Origin: Bugula neritina
Lineage: Eukaryota > Bryozoa > Gymnolaemata > Cheilostomatida > Bugulidae
Reading direction: 5' to 3'
Assembly: GCA_964035545.1 (NCBI GenBank)
Contig: OZ037771.1
Coordinates: forward strand, 1,924,001 to 1,988,000
DNA: 64,000 nt
Shown: one piece after another, positions 49,701 to 61,015 of the stretch
Layout: the number at the start of each line of letters is the position of its first letter
Numbering within the stretch: position 1 is the stretch's first letter
Made by a program: the position numbers and the translations under genes
The notes under the pieces: model-generated
Told to the model about the DNA's origin: nothing
Seen by the model: the letters and a program-made list of their open reading frames with translations, nothing else
Database searches by the model: none

Positions 49701-50353
49701 GGTCAAGTGTACTGCAATAGTTATGGAGTTATCTTTCCTTTCTGCAAATTCTGCAAAATTGTTTATAGCCAATCAGATTTTTGTTCAAGGGTTGTCTACC
49801 CCCTTTTTAAAAAGCAGTTTTATAGCTAAAAAACCTTCTTTTTTAGTCAAGTTTCTCCTAAAGTGATTGTGGGGTTATTTATCTTGAGCTAGAGTCAAAA
49901 TAACCACAACTAGTTGTATTGGAAAGTGTGTTATTCCCCTAGAAAGTGTATTTGACAAAGCAATTTAATAGGTAGCACAACTCCTTTGATCTTGCATATA
50001 CTATTCACAAAACATTTACAAGAGTTGTTCTCTCTATATTCTGCCTCGCATCAGTTGCATACCTCACAATGTGGTATTACAGTCAGCCTATCATGAGTCT
50101 AACTGACTTTCTTGAAAATTGCTGCTGGTCAACATCGAATTTAGGGAAAATTCTGCCGCTTTTATATGCCATCAGCTTTTTCTGGTTACCTTCATATACA
50201 AAATGGTGTTCATAGTTTTTTGTGTTTCAGGCTCCACGTTCACCAGATGGGGTTTGCCTTCCTGTCCCCACAATGCACATGCGATATATTCAGGTATGAT
50301 CATGTTCTTAATGATACTGGTTTAGTAAATTTATATATACACACACAGCACAC

Positions 50354-50395
<42 letters not shown>

Positions 50396-50433
50396 CACAC
50401 GCACACACACACATACACACACAGCACACACAC

Positions 50434-50472
<39 letters not shown>

Positions 50473-50514
50473 CACACACACACACACACATACACACACA
50501 CAGCACACACACAC

Positions 50515-50550
<36 letters not shown>

Positions 50551-52591
50551 CACACACACACACACACACACGCACACACACACACACACAAGTCAAAGTA
50601 TCTGATTTATAGTGATAAATCATTTTGAATAAGTTTCAAGAAACATTTTTGCCAGAGATGTTTATATTATACTAGTGTAGCACCTGTTGGTCCTATTTGT
50701 GGGTTGAATTAACTGCCCCCCACTACTATTTAGATGTATTCTATTATTTCAGGCTATGCAGCGGCTGCCTATGACGCTGTCGGGTACGGAGGTTCAACTG
50801 AACTGGAATGTCTGCCACTAGACCCGACGTGGCACAAGAACGCCAACAGCTCTTCCCAGTCTTCTTCCAACACTTTCATTACCGCTGCCAAGTTTTACCT
50901 CGGTATGCAAAGTCAGCATTAAAACATAATATTGTACAATACTGACTATATTATATCGTATAGTATGTATATAGTCAGTATTGTATATAGTCAGTATTGT
51001 ATAGTCAACATTATTTTAAATACAAGTCTGTTTTCTTTTATGTTAGTAAAACTTCTTTTTACCATATTATTATATATTACATAATATAATATTATGTAAT
51101 AATATAATGCATAAGATAATGAATATATAATATAATGTTATATAACTTATGTTTTACAATATAAATCGTTTCCATGGTGAACCAGCCTACTGAGATATTG
51201 CAGGTAGTCATACTGATATATTGTAGGTGTTCATACTGATATATTGCAGGTAGTCATAATGATGTATTGTAGGAAGTCATACTGATATATTGTAGGTGAT
51301 CATACTGATATTTTGTAGGTGATCATACTGATATGTTGTAGTTAGTTATACGAATATATTGCAGGTAGTCATACTTATATATTGTAGGTAGTCATACTGA
51401 TATATTGCAGGTAGTCATACTGATATATTGTAGGTAGTCATACTGATATATTCAAACTAGGATCCCTGCCAGACAATCAAGTGATCCCCTGTGCTGTTTG
51501 CCTAATAGTCAGATCACCTGTCGTAAGTTTTACTCATTCTTTAAACCTATTTCACTTTGCTCTTTGCCACATACATAGTATTATATACCATGTTATTGCA
51601 GCAACTAAGAATTTTCAAGTATACGTCATATTTCAATATACAACGCATATATTTTCATCTACTTTATTTTAATCTTCCGCTAATTTTATAGCAATACTAT
51701 ATTCTAATATCCATTCTACATGTTGTTGCTGTTTATGAAGTTTTATGTTGGTATTCAGTTGATGATTCCTGGAAGAGTAGAGTGTCCAAGTCAGTGGATG
51801 ATGGAGTACAGTGGATACCTGATGTCTACTCCAGGTAAGTCCAGCTACAGCGGATACCTTAAGTTAACATACTGTTAGCAACTTCTCTGTTTAGGAATGG
51901 TATAATAATTCCAATGTTTATTCTCATATCCTTTGTACTTATTTAAACTAAGTTGCCAGCTGGAGTTTGGCTAAAGTTAGTCAACTAAATAATATAAAAA
52001 TTTTGTATATCAACATGTTGTCCTGTGATGAAACAACTCCCACATAGTACAGTAGTAATGCAGCCATATGCCTCCTGAAATTCTAGAAATACTTTTATTA
52101 GAAAAGCTGTAAAAACTGAAAACTAGTAATCGTAATTCTTTTTATAACATTTTGATTTTCATATGATTGGAAAACTTTAGAGTTATTAAGATTTGGTAAC
52201 TTTTGAAATATATTTCGCAAGAAAACGAAGAAAATCTTGCATAAAGTATTTATAGTATGCTATAACCTTCTTATTCTCATCTGTGTATCTTTTATGCTAG
52301 TTAGTTTCAGTAATTTCCAGCTAAGTAATTTAAACCCTACTTTTGCACTGGCAACATTTCTCTACAGATGTAACATAGTGTCTTGTAATTTTAGGAGTAG
52401 CCTCAGAGTATTACTTTTCCTCAAAGAATTACTGTGTGGATGATGATCCAGACTTCTATACAGGACATAATGATGCCCATGGACTAAAGCTAACATTTGT
52501 GCAGGCTGGCCATTGCTATAACAATGAACTGCCTTGTAGGGATTACACAAAGGAGAATATTCTGGGTTGTACAGTATGCTCCAAACTCTGA
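46716..52591 (+). CDS. Type II membrane protein with spongin/short-chain-collagen C-terminal domain, copy 1
   Basis: Eight exons join in frame to 417 aa: 46716-46934, 48262-48383, 48884-49248, 50231-50293, 50753-50902, 51461-51522, 51759-51834 and 52395-52591 (TGA). There is no signal peptide. A single hydrophobic helix at about 19-43 follows a short Cys-rich cytoplasmic start, giving type II topology. A basic RS-rich segment (about 80-110), a 13-residue alanine run (about 127-139) and a polar linker follow. The C-terminal domain (236-417) has TFTRWG, GYAAAAYDAVGYGGSTELEC, IPCAVC, EYSGYLMSTPG and LGCTVCS, with ten cysteines. I recognise it as the domain found after collagen repeats in invertebrate short-chain collagen (C4/spongin-like) proteins, but no Gly-X-Y stretch is present here. 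It is probably an extracellular or membrane-tethered binding or trimerisation domain. The role is unknown. Confidence 0.85.
47171..47591. mobile_element. Long-arm foldback MITE in intron 1 of copy 1
   Basis: Inverted arms of about 175 bp (47171-47347 and 47414-47591) are roughly 90% identical and begin TGGGTCATTTTACTT on each strand. The ~65-bp centre itself folds (GTTATG-AAAAAA-CATAAC). No coding sequence is present. No convincing target-site duplication was seen, so the superfamily is not assigned. Confidence 0.88.
48093..48219. repeat. Imperfect hairpin (foldback) in intron 1 of copy 1
   Basis: The left arm (from CTAAAAGCAGC at about 48100, through GTTGGGGGTAACT) pairs with the right arm (AGTCACCCCCAACC to GGCTGCTTATAG). 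Arms are about 35-50 bp with mismatches and a small bulge. It is a small foldback element or a precursor-like hairpin. Confidence 0.75.
50338..50592. repeat. (CA)n microsatellite in copy 1
   Basis: A long CA tract with GCACAC and TACACAC interruptions, immediately after the exon ending at 50293. Frames on both strands are artefacts. Confidence 0.97.
50936..50984. repeat. 15-bp inverted repeat in copy 1
   Basis: ACAATACTGACTATA at 50936-50950 pairs with its complement at 50970-50984. A further copy of the right arm follows at about 50985-50999. Confidence 0.85.
51187..51453. repeat. 23-24-bp minisatellite before an exon of copy 1
   Basis: TACTGATATATTGTAGGTAGTCA is repeated about eleven times with variants. 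Each unit carries TTGTAG|GT or TTGCAG|GT, which resembles adjacent acceptor and donor sites. The array ends within 10 bp of the acceptor of the exon starting at 51461. Confidence 0.93.
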
Positions 52592-53414
52592 GCCAGTCTA
52601 TGCTATTATATACTACTCCATTATATAATAATCTATTATATATTAATCTATTATATATTATTATATTATATATCACACTATTATATATATATTACTATAT
52701 TATATATTACTCTATTATATATTACTCTATTATATATTACTATATTATATATTGCACTAATATATATCACTCTATAATACGTATCTATTATACTCTACTA
52801 TACTCAGTCTAGTTTTTGTCCCAAGTGCAATAGATCTCAATATCTTGGATGAAATGAATATTGAGATAAAAATATAAACAAAATACAAATGTAAATAAAA
52901 CTATTTATATGCCAATTTGTGATTGTTGCATGCAATGTAAAATGTCATGTTTTTTTGTAATTTACGTAAACCTGATCACTGTCACGTGTATATATGTATT
53001 TATGTATAAAATGTCAAATTAATTATTTATGTTTCTGAAACTTTTTAATTGTAATTTTGAATTTTTTGCATTGAATAAAGTTTTTGTTAGTACAAACACT
53101 TCAAAGTAACTGACTATACTGCTACAATTGTTACATTTGCACTCTTTGTTGGAAAACAACATACTACTACTGCTACTACTTTAAGAAAGCTCCACTTCCT
53201 TATTAACTCTACCCTACTAGTAATTATACTAAAATCTTGCAGAATATTACACTTTAATAGCCTTAATTTCCTCACACGCTGGTTGTTTTTCTGCTCCAGC
53301 TTACGCGATTAATTAGGATTTACTTTTAAGCCAAATCCTTTCATTATCACCTGCTCGTAGTCATGGCAACATCCTTGTTAGCTACTTCTGCTCACTACCA
53401 CTTTGCCTGCCAAG
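52592..53414. other. Intergenic region between the two paralogues
   Basis: From about 52600 to 52800 this is TATATTA/TCTATTA low-complexity sequence. AATAAA at 52894-52899 and again near 53077 are candidate poly(A) signals for copy 1. The rest is the 5' flank of copy 2. No other gene is visible. Confidence 0.5.
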
Positions 53415-55477
53415 ATGGCTGAGAAGGTCAGGGAAGTTTTAGACAGCGACTATAAAGGTGCTAGTTTGAAGCTACTTTTAGCTCTGCTCAGCGTTACCTT
53501 TGTTTCCTACTGTCTTTATGAGATACAGAGTCTCAAGGTCATTGTACAAAAGCAGCAACAGTGTGTATCTGTTATAGAGGTCAAAGGAAATGTAAGTTTG
53601 TTGCTAGATATTAATTGCAGGTAAAAATGATGCTTCAGCTAAGCTGAAACTCAATATCGACATTTCTCTGTTTTAGATGTTAGTACTGAGTATGATATTT
53701 TTAAGTAATGGTGATATAATTTTTTCTTAATTACTGTGCAAGGTGTTTCCCAGATTTCTAACTAGCCATTTAATTTTTTCTTAGAAAAGTCATTTTGTTG
53801 TACACAATAATTAACTAGTGTGACTTAATTATTAGCTATGCAGTCCACAATACTCTAGTTATACATGTGTTATATTATAATGCCATCTCCTTCTTTGGAA
53901 AACCTAAACGAACTTTGTAACAAAGTGTTTGGGTTTTTCCAGAATAGTGATGGCAGAGTTCTAAAACCAGTAGTAGCAGCTGACACTTATTACTCTGCAA
54001 GGCATTTATTAAAGGTCAATTCATTCTTTTTTAAAACGCAGTACTGCAATAGTTCAACCTATAACCTGAACATTAGACTGTTTATATGTTAACTTCAGCA
54101 TGAATGTTAATCTAGTTTTAGCTCTTTGGTAATTATATTTTATAAGAATATAAAAAATATTAAGTATTTTTGCATAAATACAGACTTTAACTGCTTCATA
54201 TCTGGTATTTATAGATACTATGTATCTACTAAAAATCAAGTTTCTTTGGTAACTTCATCTTACCCACTATACACCTAACTCTAGTTTAATAAACTATTAC
54301 ATAACAAATTCTGAAAACCACAGCATAATTATTTTGCAGGCATTATTGCATTATCGCATTTAAGAAAATGAGAAAGTATTGACATTGATTTAGCAAAGGC
54401 ACAGACACTAAGGCGTACTTTATATTTTAAATGTTATAATGTATTTGTTATTATAAAAATGTTGTTTTCAGGAAGTAATAAAAGCTTCAAAAAGAGCCAT
54501 CAACAGAGATGCTGTTCAACCTCGATTAAACTCCTCCATTTCACAGCTTAGGTATCTCACGCTTTTTAACTTTAAACTAACCAACAACACCTACAGTTTA
54601 CCATCAGTTTGAAGATTTATTTTTAGTTCAAGTAATCTTTCATTAGGGCTATATAATAAGCTATATCTATTAATGTAGCATATAAAAGAAAATAAATGCA
54701 TTTAAAATAAGCTCCCAACAGTGCATAACTATCATAATATATTAGCATTTTCTGGCAAATGACTTTGAAGTGATATTAAATTTCCAATATCATAATATGC
54801 TTGTATGACATTTTCATTTCATTGGTTTAGAATTAATTAATAAACGCTACCTTGTTTAATAATGATATTTGTAATTAAAATTATATATAAATTCAATTAA
54901 ATTATCAAAAAATTGTGGATACTGCATTAATTAGTCCTATTTGTACATTTTGTCTATAAAGCAGCCTATAATTATTTATAATATAGTTCTAATAGCTTCT
55001 ATTTTTTTATTCTATAGCTTTCAGCACTACATATTGTAACATATTGCTTAGGCATTTATCGTGCCTTTTAACAAATATATATATATTTAATTGATTTCAT
55101 TTGCCAACTTGGAAAAATAAAAAAAATTTGCTTCCTTTAAGACTGACACTGCAATCAGATCTTAATTACAAAATTCATTACCTTATATAATATGTATTAT
55201 GCCATTAAAACCAAACATAGCTATATTTCTATCATCCAGAAAATGAAAGCACCAAGTGTATGCAATCTGCATGTATGATGGTTTTAAATACACAAAGCTT
55301 CTAGTTTATTTTTCAATAACTAATTAGTTTCATATATATTCATACGTAGCATATCATTCAATAACTTATTTTAATAGAAATGATGTGGGACAACAAGATA
55401 ATGGTCAACAAAGAATAGCAAATCGTGGCACTGGTACTTTTATGGTACCACCTACAGACAACACAGGTACTGTTTAC

Positions 55478-55556
<79 letters not shown>

Positions 55557-58500
55557 TGTGTTTGTGCGTGTGTGCGTGTGTGCGTGTGTATTTTTCTCCT
55601 AGTCAACGGCATCTTGGTTGTTTTGTTATGCATAAATCATCTAGTAACATTAAGTAGCTCATATAAGATTTAAGCTTTGAAGATATTCCACATAATGGTT
55701 GCTTTTTATAATCTCTGAGAACCTTATTTAAACCATAAAGGTTCTATGGAAGTATTTTTATATTGATTCCTGTTAAACCCAAAGCAATTACCTTGCAGTA
55801 ATTTGCCAAGTGTATAATAATAAAAGGCCCTTGATAAAAATGTGTAATATTACGTTGTGGTGTGAATAAATTAATGCAAAGCTTTAAGTAATTGACATGC
55901 AGCTGTAGATAAAAGAAAGTAAACTGTTTAATATAACTTTTTACTATCTAATCCATTAGCTCGATTTTATATTTTTACTAATAGTAGATTATATTATTAC
56001 TAACAAAGAGCTTGCCCTGCAATGCCTTGAAGGCTTGTGAGTTTATAAAACTCAACTAGTAATACATTATTCACTGCATGAGGTAGAACATGCAAAGTTG
56101 GCATATTCTACCTGCAAACTTCAACATCTGCCAAAGCTGACATGTATTGAAGCTCAATAATATTTTGATAATAGTAGAACAATATAATGCACTTGAATAG
56201 AATATTTCTATATATATAAGTATAAAATAACATCTGCAAATGTTTTTATAAATAAGCAAAATAAACTTCCAAGTGGCTAACTTTACACACTACACATTAT
56301 AGAATTATGAGAATTAATTTAGTTTTATCCATAAAATAAATTTTGATTCTATTTGTACTACAAAGGTTAACATAATTAATGGATAAAATAGCAGGTTAGA
56401 ACGCTGCATAAGTCACGTGTAGAAACATGAATAGTGTAACATTTCATGTGTGTTTGACTCAGACTAATTAAATAAGAAATTGTCTTCTCATTGCTACAGG
56501 TTCGGTGTATGTTAGATGGGGCAAATTCGGGTGCGGTGGAAGTTCAGATGGTATCCTCTATTCAGGTTGGTTTTTACTAGTACCAGTTGCTATCTACTTA
56601 ATATCTCGAGTACACCTGGCGATCCGTTTATTGTAAGATCCACTGCTAAATATTCTGATGTCATATGCTAGCTCTCTTGTGCAGTCTTCAGTCATTATAG
56701 AGATTGCCCTGGCCTTAGTTGCTTGCAGATAGATGCTTGGAACCCTAAAATCAGTTCTGCATATTATATATTGTATATACTGTATATTCAAACATATAAG
56801 GGGGTATATGTAATTTACATAATACATGCAACACATCGCTGTATGTACTATATACTATATATAGTTCTGTCATATTGATAGGTTACGCAGCAGCTGCTCC
56901 GACTATAAAAGGGTTTGGTGGTTCTACAGAAATACTGTGTCTCCCACTAAACAGAGAACACAACTCTAAACTGACAAGCAATATTCCATCTAGAATACTC
57001 CTGAATGCAGTTAAGCTCAACTTAGGTCAGTGCTGGAACTTTTCAGATTAAATAAACCATTTTTAAGTGAAAAGTTTTTTTCTACTTGCTGAAGAGTAAA
57101 TCTGTGGAGAATGAAAATAACAATATATCACAGTATAGCACAGTATAGTCACTCAGACTGTATTATATAATATCAGGTAGTACAATATAACGTACTTGCA
57201 GTAGAGCATATTACAGTATGATAGTAGATATGCCATGAGTTGTTTAATTACTTTACATAGGAGCTCACACAAGTCTGTTTCCTCTCTCAGCTCACGAGGC
57301 CATCTTAGAATGTGCTGTCTGCTCTACAAGGAGAGCTTCTACTGTAAGTTACATAACTTCCTGTCTACTGTAAGTTACATAACTTCCTGTCTACAGTAAG
57401 TTACATAACTTCCTGCCTACAGTAAGTTACATAGCTTCCTGTCTACAGTAAGTTACATAACTTCCTGTCTACAGTAAGTTACATAACTTCCTGTCTACAG
57501 CAAGTTACATAACTTCCTGTCTACAGTAAGTTATATGTATAACTTCTTCTCTGTATATCTACTGTAAGTTATACTACTTCCTCTCTGTGTATCTTCTGTA
57601 AGTTATATTTATTTTGTTTAAAATATCTAATGCAGCTAAAAATTTACAATGGATTGTTGCTTTGAACAAAATGTAAGTTGCTGCTTTAATATTTAGTAAG
57701 TAAGTTACTTACTGCTTTACTCAGTAGGCAGGGCGTATATAGTGTCATTGAAAATATTGTTGCAGATGATTAAGTCTCAAGCGCTGGAAGTGAAATAAGA
57801 ACAGCTTATTAATTTTATTAAGTAATCTAAACGCTGCATGCTTACCTCATAATTTAACCTCCATCTTAGTCATCGCAGTGTTGGGGTCACACCATTCATA
57901 TATATAATATTCTTAAATAAAACTTTAAGACAATTGAAACATTTTGGTGGACTTGTTTTTATTTCTGCAGGTCATGATCCCAGGGTGGTATAGCAAATGC
58001 CCATCTTCTTGGACAAAAGAGTATTCTGGCTATCTTATGTCTACGCCAGGTATACTCTGATTTTATTTCCTTAAGTTTGTAAGATTCCGTAGTTGATATT
58101 TGTTTGCTTTAAACTGGTCTTATAATGGCTTAGCAAGCGCTTACAATTATTTTCAATTAATGTAGCTAAAGATATGTTTAACTGATAGTTTGCAAGCCAT
58201 TTAAAACTTTGCCTTACTTATAGCACTGGCACAGCTGTCATTTTATTTGCTGTGCAACAATAATATAATAGAATAATATATTTTTAGCAATTTCAGTTAA
58301 TGTCCATTAAATTAAAAAACAACAAAACAGACATGCTTTGAAAGACAAATTACATAATCTGCAAGTGATGAAGCAGAAATTTATAACTTTTCCCCATCAC
58401 GATTAAAATCTACTCAGTTTAATTTTACATGAAGATTTTATAAATCCTATTAAAGTTGCACACAGAGCTCAGTTTGTGAAAGATACGCCTGCAAATGTTG

Positions 58501-58885
58501 CAACTAACTCATTCCCAGATAACAATCTGTTAGGGTACATGGTTTTCAAATCATAAAAATGTGATGACAGTTTTACTATCACTGCAGACTCAATTTCTCT
58601 GGGCAGACATATTGTAACTAATCATTACATGGACTGTCAAAATCTATCATGAAATATACAAATATACATATTTCCTTTATTCTAGGGATATCCCGGAGAT
58701 ATTATTTTGGTTCGAAAAGCTACTGTGTGGATGAAAACCCTGACACTGCCCACAAAGCAATGGGAAGTACTAAACGTTTACAGTTGACCTTCGTACAAAC
58801 CGGGCAATGCACCTCAGGGGAACCATGTACCGATTACAAAGCAAGGGATCTTATTGGCTGTACTGTGTGCTCTAGGCCATCCTAG
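53415..58885 (+). CDS. Type II membrane protein with spongin/short-chain-collagen C-terminal domain, copy 2
   Basis: Nine exons join in frame to 319 aa: 53415-53591, 53943-54014, 54472-54551, 55378-55466, 56500-56565, 56882-57025, 57291-57343, 57971-58049 and 58686-58885 (TAG). A transmembrane helix at about 18-36 (LKLLLALLSVTFVSYCLYEI) near the N-terminus gives type II topology. A short polar stalk follows, then the domain at 140-319: VYVRWGKFGC, GYAAAAPTIKGFGGSTEILC, ILECAVC, EYSGYLMSTPG and LIGCTVCS. All ten cysteines match copy 1, and the four introns inside the domain have the same phases (1, 1, 0, 1). The pair therefore arose by tandem duplication. The stalk exons are unrelated between copies and neither has collagen repeats. 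The poly(A) signal is AATAAA at 59014-59019. Confidence 0.85.
55482..55590. repeat. (GT)n microsatellite in copy 2
   Basis: An almost pure GT tract begins about 15 bp after the donor of the exon ending at 55466. Confidence 0.97.
57338..57538. repeat. 26-bp minisatellite containing the donor site of a copy 2 exon
   Basis: CTAC(T/A)GTAAGTTACATAACTTCCTGT-type units, about seven copies. The first unit spans the real exon-intron boundary (TCTACT|GTAAGT at 57343/57344). Every unit carries an intact GTAAGT. Confidence 0.96.
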
Positions 58886-59241
58886 CCTTCTCATTGGTCA
58901 AATGAATAATTAACCAACTACATGTCTATACCTGCCTGTTATATGTTCAAAAATGCTGTTGCTGGAATTACAAAAATATTAAGCAATTGTAATATGAATT
59001 ATGTTATTGGAGAAATAAATTTAAATAATATTATATTTTGTGTTCTCGTATTTATCTCACATTTCCATAATAACATGTTACTGTACTAACAAGTGGGCAT
59101 ACACTCTATATGAGCCGGAAACATACTGTGGTAAAATTGTGTATAGTATAACTAATGCTTATATTTTTCCTTACTAGTATTAACTTCATTCCCATGGAAT
59201 GCGTGTTTTCTTAGATATACATCATTACATAGCCATAGTAT
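58886..59241. other. 3' flank of copy 2 up to the LTR
   Basis: AT-rich 3' UTR and intergenic sequence with the copy 2 poly(A) signal at 59014-59019. Nothing else is recognised. Confidence 0.5.
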
Positions 59242-59390
59242 TGTAACAGCTAAGTGTTATGTTGGCAATGATGGGATTAGCTATTATTCCCAGCTACTTA
59301 CTACTACTGACGTGACTGGATTAGCTATTGTTTCTGACGGCTCACAGGAACACTTATATAATCAAGATAACCGGGATTTCCCTGCGAAGT

Positions 59391-59492
59391 TCGCTCGATT
59401 CGAGCGATTCCTTTGTTCTAGCCCTGCGAATCCCCTGCGATTCGAGCGAATTCCCTCGAATTCGCTCGGAATATTCTAGTGGGAATGTTCCC
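59391..59492 (+). promoter_or_regulatory. U3 dyad cluster upstream of the LTR TATA box
   Basis: Perfect dyads are TCGCTCGA-T-TCGAGCGA (59391-59407) and CGAGCGAATTC / GAATTCGCTCG (59443-59453 and 59458-59468, 4-bp spacer). GAATATTC (59469-59476) and GGGAATGTTCCC (59481-59492) follow, resembling paired heat-shock-element half sites. The TATA box starts 5 bp later. Confidence 0.55.
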
Positions 59493-59496
59493 AATG

Positions 59497-59505
59497 TATA
59501 AAAGG
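59497..59505 (+). promoter_or_regulatory. LTR TATA box
   Basis: TATAAAAGG, the best core promoter match in the element. Transcription would be expected to start about 25-30 bp downstream, near 59525. Confidence 0.75.
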
Positions 59506-59846
59506 AGGCCCTCAACACAGTAGAGTCAGTCTTCAGCCAGCAGCACAACAGGACACATCTCGGAGCTACCAAGCCAGGACAATAACACACTTAGTTAATT
59601 ATCTTATACTTTGTTTACCAGTTTACTAGTAAGTTTTCCATACATGTAAGGAGTTGTCCTCCCTAACTGCTATTTTTGGATTTATATATATTATGGAGTA
59701 AATAAAGGGGATTGTGAGTATTACATTTCTTATTTATTGTGCATAAATACCCTCCTACAAAGAGTCACTGTGTTCAATCAGCTAACAACCCACACCAATA
59801 ATTGCATGCAGCGAATCATAACATTCTACGCATAAAATTATTACAC

Positions 59847-59864
59847 TGGTGGCAGCGGTGGGAT
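59847..59864 (+). promoter_or_regulatory. Primer-binding site complementary to tRNA-Leu
   Basis: TGGTGGCAGCGGTGGGAT is an exact 18-nt complement of ...ATCCCACCGCTGCCA plus CCA. From memory, this is the 3' end of animal cytosolic tRNA-Leu (AAG type). It sits one base after the LTR end, the standard place for minus-strand priming. Confidence 0.85.
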
Positions 59865-59914
59865 AATCGTCTGGTACAGACTAAGCTGATGCTCCCCCAC
59901 GGGGAGAGACAACA

Positions 59915-61015
59915 ATGGATCCATTGAGGCCAGCGCCAGAGCTCGGGCTTGATGATGAAGCAGCAGGAGGACGCTTCACCCTAGAGGCATTGATTCGGAC
60001 TCTCTGGGAAGACAGGGCAGCTGCACAGGCTCCACCTGGTGACAGGTTCCGCCTTAAAGCGCCAGTCTTCGACGGTGAAGGAAATGTAGAACAATTTCTA
60101 CAAGAATTCCGCGAGGTGGCCGTGGCCTCCCAGTGGCCGGCCCAGGTGGAATTACTGCAACTACGGTCCTGCCTGACAGGTCGAGCCAAGCCCTATGCGG
60201 TAGGCCCGAATAGGGATCACATCATTGAGGCTCTGCGCGGCCGCTTCGGACTTACCGTCCGGGACGCGAGAGCCCGCCTCCAAGGACTCCGACGAGACCC
60301 TAAGGTCTCACTACAGGATCACGCCAACAAAGTGGAGCAGCTAGTCCAGGTAGCCTACGGTAACGTAGACCTGGAGTCACGCCAGGCCATCACCTTTGAT
60401 ATCTTCCTGCAATCGCTCAATAACCTGAGCCTGCAACGGTATCTCTTGGCAGCTGGGGTCGACACCATTGAGGCTGCTCTGGCCAGAGGAAAGGCGTACT
60501 ACCAGATCGGCGGGAGTCAGGACTGTGACAGCAGTGCCCGACGAGTCGAGTCAGACTGGGGAGAGGCTGCCGAAGACACTCGGCCGAGGCCTCAAGTAGC
60601 GGCCGCCGCCACTACACCCCCAACCCCACCCGAACTCTCCATGGTATTGGAGGTGGTGGACAAACTGCAAGGAGAGATCGCAACATTGCGACGGGACCAA
60701 ACTACTAACAGACCGGATCGGTCATACGGTAGTCAGCCCAACAAGGACGCTCAGTTAGAGCCTAGGGTAGCAGCTACTGCACCTACCCCATCGACCTCAG
60801 CCGAAGTCTCCATGGTACTGGAGGTGGTGCGAGATCTACAGGCCGAAGTTAAGGCCCTGAGACGGGCCCAAACTACTAACCGGCCGAATCAGCCACGTAG
60901 TAGTCGCCCCGAAGGGTCTTCTCTCACGTGTTGGAAGTGTGGGACAACAGGTCATGTGCAACGAGACTGTCCCCGAGGACGCAGCGGTCCTTTAAACACC
61001 CAAGGCCTGCGGTAA
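59915..61015 (+). CDS. gag: Gag structural polyprotein of the retrotransposon
   Basis: A 366-aa frame opens at the first ATG after the primer-binding site. The central part (FDGEGNVEQFLQEFREVA...) matches the retrotransposon Gag capsid-like pattern. A CCHC zinc knuckle, CWKCGTTGHVQRDCP, near the C-terminus is the nucleic-acid-binding motif. Between capsid and knuckle a 57-residue segment is duplicated in tandem (SMVLEVV...LRR.QTTNRP twice) and looks like a coiled coil. The frame ends at TAA 61013-61015, 16 bases after a slippery heptamer, and pol continues in the -1 frame. No internal stops were found. Confidence 0.95.
   Translation: MDPLRPAPELGLDDEAAGGRFTLEALIRTLWEDRAAAQAPPGDRFRLKAPVFDGEGNVEQFLQEFREVAVASQWPAQVELLQLRSCLTGRAKPYAVGPNRDHIIEALRGRFGLTVRDARARLQGLRRDPKVSLQDHANKVEQLVQVAYGNVDLESRQAITFDIFLQSLNNLSLQRYLLAAGVDTIEAALARGKAYYQIGGSQDCDSSARRVESDWGEAAEDTRPRPQVAAAATTPPTPPELSMVLEVVDKLQGEIATLRRDQTTNRPDRSYGSQPNKDAQLEPRVAATAPTPSTSAEVSMVLEVVRDLQAEVKALRRAQTTNRPNQPRSSRPEGSSLTCWKCGTTGHVQRDCPRGRSGPLNTQGLR

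Larger units (their letters stand above)
59242..59845 (+). repeat. 5' LTR (about 604 bp)
   Basis: Boundaries are inferred from the short terminal inverted repeat TGTAA at the left edge and TTACA just before the primer-binding site. Inside are a TATA box (TATAAAAGG at 59497-59505) and AATAAA at 59701-59706, fixing the U3-R-U5 order. U3 carries two GC-rich dyads. Without the 3' LTR the left edge is not proven. Confidence 0.7.

Noticed and set aside
50166-50623. HTHT-rich and CVCV-rich frames on both strands
   Set aside because: CA microsatellite artefact.
55358-55673. Frames across the (GT)n tract
   Set aside because: Microsatellite artefact next to the copy 2 exon 55378-55466.
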